A stretch of 64,000 nucleotides of DNA from Ceratopteris richardii (Eukaryota > Streptophyta > Polypodiopsida > Polypodiales > Pteridaceae). Below, one piece after another: positions 31,670 to 64,000 of this stretch. A program made the translations under genes and the position numbers. Positions within the stretch are counted from its first letter, which is position 1; each line of letters begins with the position of its first letter. The notes under the pieces are model-generated. The model did not search any database, had not been told where the DNA came from, and was given only the letters and a program-made list of their open reading frames with translations. The DNA is taken from assembly GCA_020310875.1 (NCBI GenBank), contig CM035407.1:95718233-95782232 (forward strand). The letters are read 5' to 3'.

Positions 31670-33850
31670 TATTATGGTTACTTTCAATAGTATGACTTAA
31701 TTGTCGTGTGGTTGAATTCCATCACAAGAATTGTTCTTAATCTTGTTACTACTGTCCTCTTAATAGAGCACCTCTAGCCTCATTCTTGACTTTAACACGA
31801 ATTTCCAAAAATACTACAAGCATCGTCCAATGTATTGTTTTTTATGAACACATCTGGAATGATGTGAATTACTTAGTTCACAAACATATCAAATTATATG
31901 TATGAAACCGATCCATCACAATAAATATTGTTGACTAGCAGCTACAAATATAGCATGTTCATGTGGATCCAAAATCAGGAATACTACCTAGCACATACTT
32001 TTCCAACATTTGAGTTGAAACAATTCAATTTGAAGGTGCAAGTATATGGCAATTACCACAAGCTTTCCTAATTTTACCAAACCCTTCTTACTGATATCGA
32101 TTGCGTCATGGATGCCCAATGGTCAATTCATTCAAAATATTTTACCATCATGAGTCAATAAGGCATGTGGCTTTTCTATTATTGTAAAATCTTGAATCTG
32201 CTACTAAGGGCTCCTTTGAAGAAGAAAATTATTACATACATCATGTGACACATGGCCCAACATGATAAACAAAAAATGCACCTCTAATAGAAGGCATTGT
32301 GCCAAAATATATACATAAAACATAGATTCATTTGCAATGGTTAAGCTCTAAACTGAAGTTTGTAATTAGCTCGAATCAAAATCAATCTTGTACTCTGAGC
32401 TTGGAAAAAAATGAATCAGATGATTCTCACACAGACTTGTAGTATTTTTAAGCATTATTTGCAATTATAGATGATTTTTCCTTCAAGTAGAAAGGGAATA
32501 CCAAAAGCAGTTGTGACTCAAAGATGGCAGCTCCTACTCATTCAGCAATCCTTGACAAAAGAAGGATGTCCCAATGGCTGGAAAATAAGATCGAGATGGA
32601 CAGCTCTCACAAATAAGTGAAGGACATCTTACCAAGTTTTGTAGGCCTCTCAATATAAAGATGCTCCATCCCAGAATTTGTGGCATATAAAATCATGTGC
32701 TTGCTCACATGATTACTATCGAAGTACAAATGCTTAAGCTATCATCTGACTGTAGCTCTTTCATTCTAATTATGATTACTTCAATAGGATGACATAGTTG
32801 TCATTTGGTTGAATTCCATCACAAGAATTATTCTTAGTTTTGTTACTATTGAGCTGTCCTTTAGATGAGCACCTCTAGCCTCATTCTTAACTTTGATACA
32901 AATTTCCAAAAAAAACGTGTATTATTTTGTATGAACACATCTGGAATGATCAATTACTTAGTTCACATACATATCAACCATATGCATGAAGCCCATCCAT
33001 CACAAAAGATATTATTGACTCTGAGCTACAAATATACCATGTTCATGTAGATTCTATTAGGAATATAACCTAACCTTGCATCTTCATCAACACATACTTT
33101 TCCAACATTTGAGTCGAACCCCATTCGACTCGAAGGTGCAAGTATCTTTCAATTATCACCAGCTTTCCTAATTTTTAACAGACCCTTCCTAGTAGTATCG
33201 ACTTGATCATTGATGGCCAATGAACAATTCATGCAGAATAATTTATCATTATGAGTCGATAAGGTATGAAGCATATAATTCTTCCATTCATTGTAATATT
33301 TGTGAAGGCTACTAAACGGTTCCTTTGAAGGAACATAAATATTGCACACATCATGTAGCGCATGGCCTAACATGCCCCTGTAAAAAAAATGACATTGTGC
33401 CAAATACGCATAATCAAAGATCCACCTGCAATGTTGATCAAGCTCTAAATTGAAGTTTGTAATTAGCTGGAATCAAAATGAATCTTATACTCTGAACTTG
33501 AAAAGAGATGAATCAGACATTACTCACAGACTTGTACTATTGTTAAGCATTACTCGCAATTATAGATGATTTTTCCTTCAAGTAGAGAGGGGAGACGAAA
33601 AGTAGCTGTGATTCAAAAATGGCAGCCCCCTACTCATGCAGCAATCCTTAACAAAAGGAGGCTGTCCCAGTGACTGGAAAATAGGATCAAGATGGATACC
33701 TCTCACAAATCAGTGAGAGAGACCTAACCAAGTTTATTGGGCAAAGATGCTCTATCCTAGCATTTGTAGCATATTAAACCATATCAGCGTTCACATGGTT
33801 ATTATCAGAGTATAAATGCTTAGATTATCACCTGAGTGAACTCTGTAGGT
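31670..33850. repeat. Tandem duplication of an approximately 1.1-kb segment
   Basis: Copy 1 is about 31670-32765 and copy 2 about 32768-33850, in direct orientation, offset 1085-1098 bp. Matching landmarks include GTTGAATTCCATCACAAGAA (31711 and 32809), GAACACATCTGGAATGAT, ATACTTTTCCAACATTTGAG, GATTTTTCCTTCAAGTAGA (about 32472 and 33567) and the closing AAATGCTTA..TATCA. Identity is high but with many small differences, so the event is old. A minus-strand frame in copy 2 (33403-33149, 84 codons) has no recognised family and is not kept in copy 1. Confidence 0.85.
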
Positions 33851-36218
33851 TGTTTTGTTTCTCTCTCTCTTCAGGTTGAAAATGGGTTCGATTAAATGAA
33901 AGATTATGACGAAAAGGCAGATCCATGGATCAGAGGAACAAACCATCTCGTGAACTGTTTGGCAATCACTATTCCTTTCATACAAATTGGTTCGTTGAAA
34001 CGCTGACGTGCAGTTTCAGAATTCCCAAACTACAATTCATAACTTCCATTCATTTACATATCCTTTGGCCCCCCCACCTTTTCATTTGTTTACAACATGT
34101 AGCTACATCAAACATGTCCAAATTAGAAATGACTTTCTAACACACACAGAATGCAAATTTGATAATATAGAAACTCACATTTAACTCCAGAATGCAGATC
34201 TTCACAGGTCATGGAGATCTGATTCAAGCACCTGTTCAAGCGAGAAGCTCATACAAGAGACGGATGAACCCAACAACACACAGGCAGCTAATAGAATACA
34301 GAAACAATCTGTGCTTGAACAAATAAATTTATAGAATGCAAGGGTTACTGCAAGTACAAAGTGATCTTTCCAATTGCGAATACTTATCCCTTGTACTAGC
34401 AAGGGATAAGATGAACCTAACATCACATAGAGGCAGCTAATAGAATACAGAGAAGCAATTTGTGCTTGAACAAATAAATAGAGCATGTCTTTTTAAGGGG
34501 TTACTGCAAATACAAAGTGATCTTTTCCAATTCTGAATGTCTTCTATACTGTCTGACGGGGCATAACATGTGCTTTATTACAAATGTAAATGTCAAATAT
34601 ATGTTAAGGATCAAGTACATGCAAAAATTTATTTTACATTGGATGCAATGCACATTCAAATTAAGACTGCATTGAAATTTTCTGTCACGTAAATCTAAAA
34701 GCCCGAACATAAACATTTCAGCACATTAGAATTTTCCATTATAATTTGAATAGACAGCCTGCAAAATACTGCATAAATGATTTAAATAGCATTTACTTTA
34801 CATGAATCGAAAAACCAGAACAAAGCCTACTATTCCTTGTTCTGAGCAGAAAGGAATCAGCTTATCTAATCAAAAAGAAAACTCACAGTAATTCTTTAAA
34901 AAAATTTAAGGCATCAACTTAGTATTCTATTTTTTATATACCAACTCTATGCTTGAAAGTTAGATAAGACATGATGCACACTGGACCAAGCTTTTATCAC
35001 TCAACAATGTGACACAGACACGGCCTAAGGTTGCCTGTTTCAGACTGTTCAGTGCAGTAAACAGATTGTACGTCTTTTTTCATGCACATGACACATTTTG
35101 CACCAAATTCTGATAATTACTAGGCTTCTACTTTAACAGAAGCTGTATCACAACTTTCACACAAAATAAAATGTTAGATATGGTACTTGTTGAAAGGCAT
35201 CGAACCTTGTATATAAATTAACATATACAGTTGCATGATGGTTAGCATACTGGCTTTACAATCTCCTTGTTTCGTACTGAAAGTTATGTGATTCTTTCAT
35301 GGTTTGAACAAATGAGAACATCGAAGACATCAAACCATATCCTTTCATCACTTCACTACTAATGAATGACAATTTACTACAGCAAAATTGGTACAAACTA
35401 TAGAAAGATACACTGAAGCTTTGGTCAATACCGGATGTAAAATAGTCAAGCAATTAACCGGTTGCTTAATGTTTTTCTCCAGATGCAACTAGACAAGACA
35501 CTGATGAAGCTGGGGGGTGACAAGGAACGGATAGATGTACATGGCAACATACTTCGGTGACACAGACTCTCTGAATAAACACATTGAAAATTCCTCAATA
35601 AAGACACCCCATCCATGATTTGTTCTCTCTTATAGGGCACACCTACAAGCATATCTCCAACAGCATTAATCTACATGATGCCATTGAAATATTATCTGAG
35701 AGCATTGGTAAAGTACCCCTTGACAGTGAATGTAATCAATAATTGACTGATATTCCAAATACAAAATATACATTCCCCAATGGATATAAAAGAATTGAAT
35801 TTCCAGTGACCTGTATGGGTCACAACATAACCCTAGTTCATGGTAGGGTAAGCGCCCTTTCGGCAAAAGTTTGGTAGCTTGGCCCAAGGTAAAACATACA
35901 CGAGATTTGAGCTCACGTATTTGCACCCTACACTTGAAACTGCACTGGTCTCCGAAATAACTGAATGTCTGCAAGCTCTTCAGCTTACAAATGCTGCAAC
36001 AGTACACGTACAAAAGAACCATAGTTGGCAAGTGCTTTGATTCATGGAATTTAAAACCATCCGATGCAGAAAAGAAGACTCGCGTGTCGTACAAGCTTTC
36101 TTTCAGGTGCTTATCCAAAAAATGCCATCTTAAGACTAGATGACGGTCGTCCATCCAGGAAACATTAACTGGGCACCCAACTTTGAAATATAAACCATCT
36201 TGGGCAATTGCCACCCTA
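33851..36218. other. 3' flank of INO80, including probable 3' UTR
   Basis: Follows the INO80 stop codon on the minus strand. The first few hundred bases to the left of 36218 are less AT-rich and probably include the 3' UTR, but I cannot fix a polyadenylation site. A 231-codon minus-strand frame at 35666-36361 overlaps the last INO80 exon in another frame and has no family resemblance, so I regard it as chance. Apart from the short tandem repeat at 34.3-34.5 kb nothing else is recognisable. Confidence 0.4.
34263..34538. repeat. Two-copy tandem repeat, about 147-156 bp
   Basis: Units starting at 34263 and 34410 share GATGAACC, GGCAGCTAATAGAATACAG, TGTGCTTGAACAAATAAAT and GTTACTGCAA.TACAAAGTGA. 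A local duplication downstream of INO80. Confidence 0.85.
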
Positions 36219-61650
<25,432 letters not shown>

Positions 61651-61930
61651 TTTAACTCAGCTGAAATCAAAAGCCGTCGTACTCATCCGCGTGGATCAAC
61701 GCATGGAGAGAAAATAAATGCACGGATATTAAGACAAGTAAAATCGATTCGACACGTGTATTTGTACCATCAGATTCTCGAACCCTAACTCCTCAACCTT
61801 GCCACGATAAAATCGGAGCCCTGCAACTTCGACGCAAGTTCGCGGAGAATAGGGAAGAGGCAAGATGGGAAGAACTAGGTTTCAGGTATAAATAAAAGCT
61901 AAAAAGCTGTTCCTTGGTCTCGTGTTGACT
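61651..61930 (-). promoter_or_regulatory. INO80 5' leader and promoter region
   Basis: On the minus strand a good splice acceptor, TTTTGATTTCAG, ends about a dozen bases before the ATG at 61650, and a possible donor GGCAAG/GTTGAG lies near 61800. A short 5' UTR intron is therefore likely. A telo-box core AACCCTAA (61781-61788, plus strand) and a G-box CACGTG (61753-61758) lie in this stretch. A TA-rich TATAAATA (plus) / TATTTATA (minus) is at 61887-61894. The exact transcription start cannot be read. Confidence 0.45.
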
Positions 61931-62449
61931 GCTGGCTTTGGCGCGAGGGGGCGGAAGGGGAACTGATGTTATGGTAGAATCGTCCACTTGCAGCGTGCGT
62001 CAATGACCCAAATTTTCTTGCCTCGTCTCCTCCTTTCTTCTCTTCTTCTGCGTCTCTGTGCTGGCAAAAGCAACCCCCGGCGACGGGGGTGTACCTGGCG
62101 AGCAAACCATCCTCCGATTCCATCATCATCTTTGGAATTTTTTTTGTGGATTCAAATGAAAAAACTCTTAGCAAGTATTGAAACAATGTAACATGATCCG
62201 TAGCAGAAGAGAGACAAAATCATTACGTTAGCAAATTATCAATTCTTCTCTAGCTAAAAGTCAATCATGATGCCATGAGTTTTAAAATAACCCTTTAGAA
62301 ATGAGTAATTTCTTTTTACGTAGCAATATAGTAGAAACAATCTTTCCACCAAACATCAAATTTCCTCTTTGAATCGTCTCCTTAGTACTAAAACAAATTA
62401 AATCAAGCTTTCGAACATGGATAAGTGAATATTCACTACCAAGCATCCC
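61931..62449. other. INO80 upstream flank, nothing recognised
   Basis: Short frames on both strands (for example 61988-62191) have no family resemblance. The first 200 bp are GC-richer, fitting a promoter-proximal region. Confidence 0.4.
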
Positions 62450-62465
62450 AAAAAGTAGTTACATA

Positions 62466-62632
62466 TGTTCGAGCCCGCGTAGCTTAGTGGCTTACGCCAT
62501 GGGAGGAAGTTCTGAGTTCAAATCTTGGCTGGACATGTTCATGAGTCTCTCATGATGGGTGCCTCTACCTTACGATTGGGTGTGTGAGTGTGTATTTCCA
62601 ATTCATTGTACTCTCAACAAAAAAAAAAAAAA
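62466..62632 (+). mobile_element. tRNA-derived SINE with target-site duplications
   Basis: About 153 bp plus an A tail. Box A is TAGCTTAGTGGC (62480-62491) and box B is GAGTTCAAATCTT (62514-62526), about 22 bases apart, as in the RNA polymerase III promoter of a tRNA. A short unrelated body follows and ends in 14 A (62619-62632). The 16-bp direct repeat AAAAAGTAGTTACATA flanks it exactly (62450-62465 and 62628-62643). The perfect duplication indicates a fairly recent insertion. It is not a tRNA gene, since no cloverleaf closes. Confidence 0.88.
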
Positions 62633-62643
62633 GTAGTTACATA

Positions 62644-63150
62644 CTTCGAAAGTAGTCGTCTCCTTCCAATTTGTTTTCTAACATGAAGGGGAGTGTGATG
62701 CGCAACTCCTCACAAGTTGTTCTCGACCTAATAGAGATATCCTTAGTGAAGAAAGGAATCATTATGTCAATCATCTCCACGAATCAAACAATTCGCTAGT
62801 GTTTACCTTTAGTTTTCTGGTGAAAAATAATCGAATGTGTGCTTTATGTTAAATTTTGTAAATTATATAAATGTTATATCATATATTTATTCTTTTATAA
62901 CCTCTTTTTAGAAGTACCAACAAATTTCAACAAAAACGTGACCATTTCAAATATGTGTTTTCATAGAGCAAGTAGAACTTAAGCTTACCAAAAGAATACA
63001 CTATACTCATCTTAGGTGAGTTTTCTTTATGGACTTTTTCTATTGCATGATATTGGAGAAATCTATGGACAAAGATAGTACAAACACCAAAAACACAGAA
63101 AATGAGATGCACAGAAGATAGAAATAATACACAGTATTGTGTACAATCTC
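62644..63150. other. AT-rich DNA, nothing recognised
   Basis: No coding or structural signal. A copia LTR may begin somewhere in its right part. Confidence 0.4.
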
Positions 63151-64000
63151 CCCCATACACTCTGTCAGGTTGGTCTCCAGAGTGTGTGTATCTATAGAGT
63201 TTCAGTATGTCCAAGGTGTTGATATATTTCAGTAGTGATGTGTGTGAACACGTTAGGATTGTCGAGACACTTTTTTCCCTCATTAGGAGGTTTTTTCCCC
63301 GGCTTGTATATACACCTATAACCCTAATGGATCACTTATCTTTATACATTCATTTGGTAATACATTTAGTATTGTGTGTTGTGCTCCAAGCTTCTTCTTC
63401 TTCCTTGTGCTTTTCGAGTGCTTTCGTAGACCTTAGACTCCAACAATTGGTATCAGAGTGGGTCGTTGCTTCATCCAGAGCATCGTCGACACCCCTCCAG
63501 TCACAGTCTCAAAATCGCACAAAAATTGGTGATCATACTCAGGGCGATTAGAAGTTCCACACTCTCACGAACCTTCAGCTTCTATATCAAAAGACCAAAA
63601 ACACATTAACAACTTAATAAATTAACACTCCAACAAATCCTTGTTCAGATTCCATAATTAATAACATTGATTGCACATGGTTTTGAGAATAGTCCAAGTG
63701 AGAGCACCTTATATGTTAAGTGTGCAAATGATGTGCTTTTGATCATTGTTGTCTATGTTGATGACATGTTACTCACTAGTCCTAATGAGAAGCATGTTGC
63801 TTATTTTAAGACTAATTTGCATGCCTCTTTTGAGATATCAGATTTGGGGCATTTGCATCATTAATTGAGCATTTAGTTTATGCAAGTTGATGGTGGAATA
63901 GCTTTGTGTCAAACGAAATATGTTGACATGTTATTGTAGCATTTTGGCCTTGAGGATTACAACCCTATTGCCACCCCTATGGAAATAGGTTTATGATTGA
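63150..64000 (+). mobile_element. Copia element, LTR to reverse transcriptase (fossil)
   Basis: An LTR end (GACTCCAACA, to 63445; start uncertain, roughly 63150) is followed by the tRNA-Met primer-binding site. A reverse transcriptase segment then appears at about 63665-64000: GFENSPSESTLYVKCAN, VVYVDDMLLTSPNEKHV, SFEISDLGHLHH, MQVDGGIALCQTKYV. The distance from primer site to RT is about 200 bp, far too short for gag, protease and integrase, so the copy is internally shortened. It runs off the right edge. The LTR end is related to the one at about 28.27-28.37 kb. Confidence 0.85.
63448..63458 (+). promoter_or_regulatory. tRNA-iMet primer-binding site of copia element
   Basis: TGGTATCAGAG, the standard copia primer-binding site complementary to initiator tRNA-Met, two bases after the LTR end CAACA. 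Confidence 0.93.

Noticed and set aside
33149-33403. 84-codon minus-strand frame in the 1.1-kb duplication
   Set aside because: Not preserved in the other copy and resembles no known family.
62470-62540. Possible tRNA gene
   Set aside because: Box A and box B are present, but the sequence does not close into a cloverleaf, is followed by a body and A tail, and is flanked by target-site duplications: a SINE head.

Overview
The window looks like nuclear DNA of a land plant with a large, repeat-rich genome. The evidence is a plant-type INO80 gene, starch synthase gene debris, LTR retrotransposons primed by plant tRNA-Asp and tRNA-Met, a tRNA-derived SINE, and introns of 7 and 10 kb. A fern, lycophyte or other large-genome lineage would fit, but the sequence alone does not settle the species.

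The left half (1 to about 28.4 kb) is a pile of old LTR elements. 1-4.3 kb holds an LTR, a copia integrase scrap and a gag fossil. 4.4-5.3 kb carries broken pieces of a starch synthase I-like host gene interleaved with a HEAT-like fragment. 7.4-9.4 kb is the 5' part of a Ty3/gypsy element (A) whose primer-binding-site leader is repeated about three times. 9.4-23.17 kb is a long minus-strand Ty3/gypsy element (B), which meets A tail to tail and lies, at its LTR end, inside the integrase region of a plus-strand relative (C, 23.17-27.0 kb). A partial LTR and the 3' end of a copia element follow.

B and C share an unusual 3' half. After the integrase C-terminal domain come a second retropepsin-like domain, a tail with WVPK motifs, and an extra long open reading frame (here ORFX). 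B also has two successive HHCC zinc-binding modules before its integrase core, and a leader with an array of about 18 TCGCGATTGA-type motifs. This architecture is the best candidate for something undescribed.

28.4-36.2 kb has no recognisable gene. It holds an approximately 1.1-kb tandem duplication, smaller duplications and microsatellites.

The right half is dominated by one host gene on the minus strand: INO80, the Snf2-family ATPase of the INO80 chromatin remodeller (coding span 61650 to 36219). All 22 coding exons join with GT-AG introns in a single phase-consistent frame of 1,528 codons. Intron 10 (6.9 kb) is filled with long TA/CA/TG arrays, and intron 17 (10 kb) with copia and chromodomain-gypsy fossils plus a TATG array. 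Every fossil whose strand could be read in these introns lies antisense to INO80. Upstream are a short promoter region, an intact-looking SINE with target-site duplications, and the start of another copia fossil that runs off the right edge.
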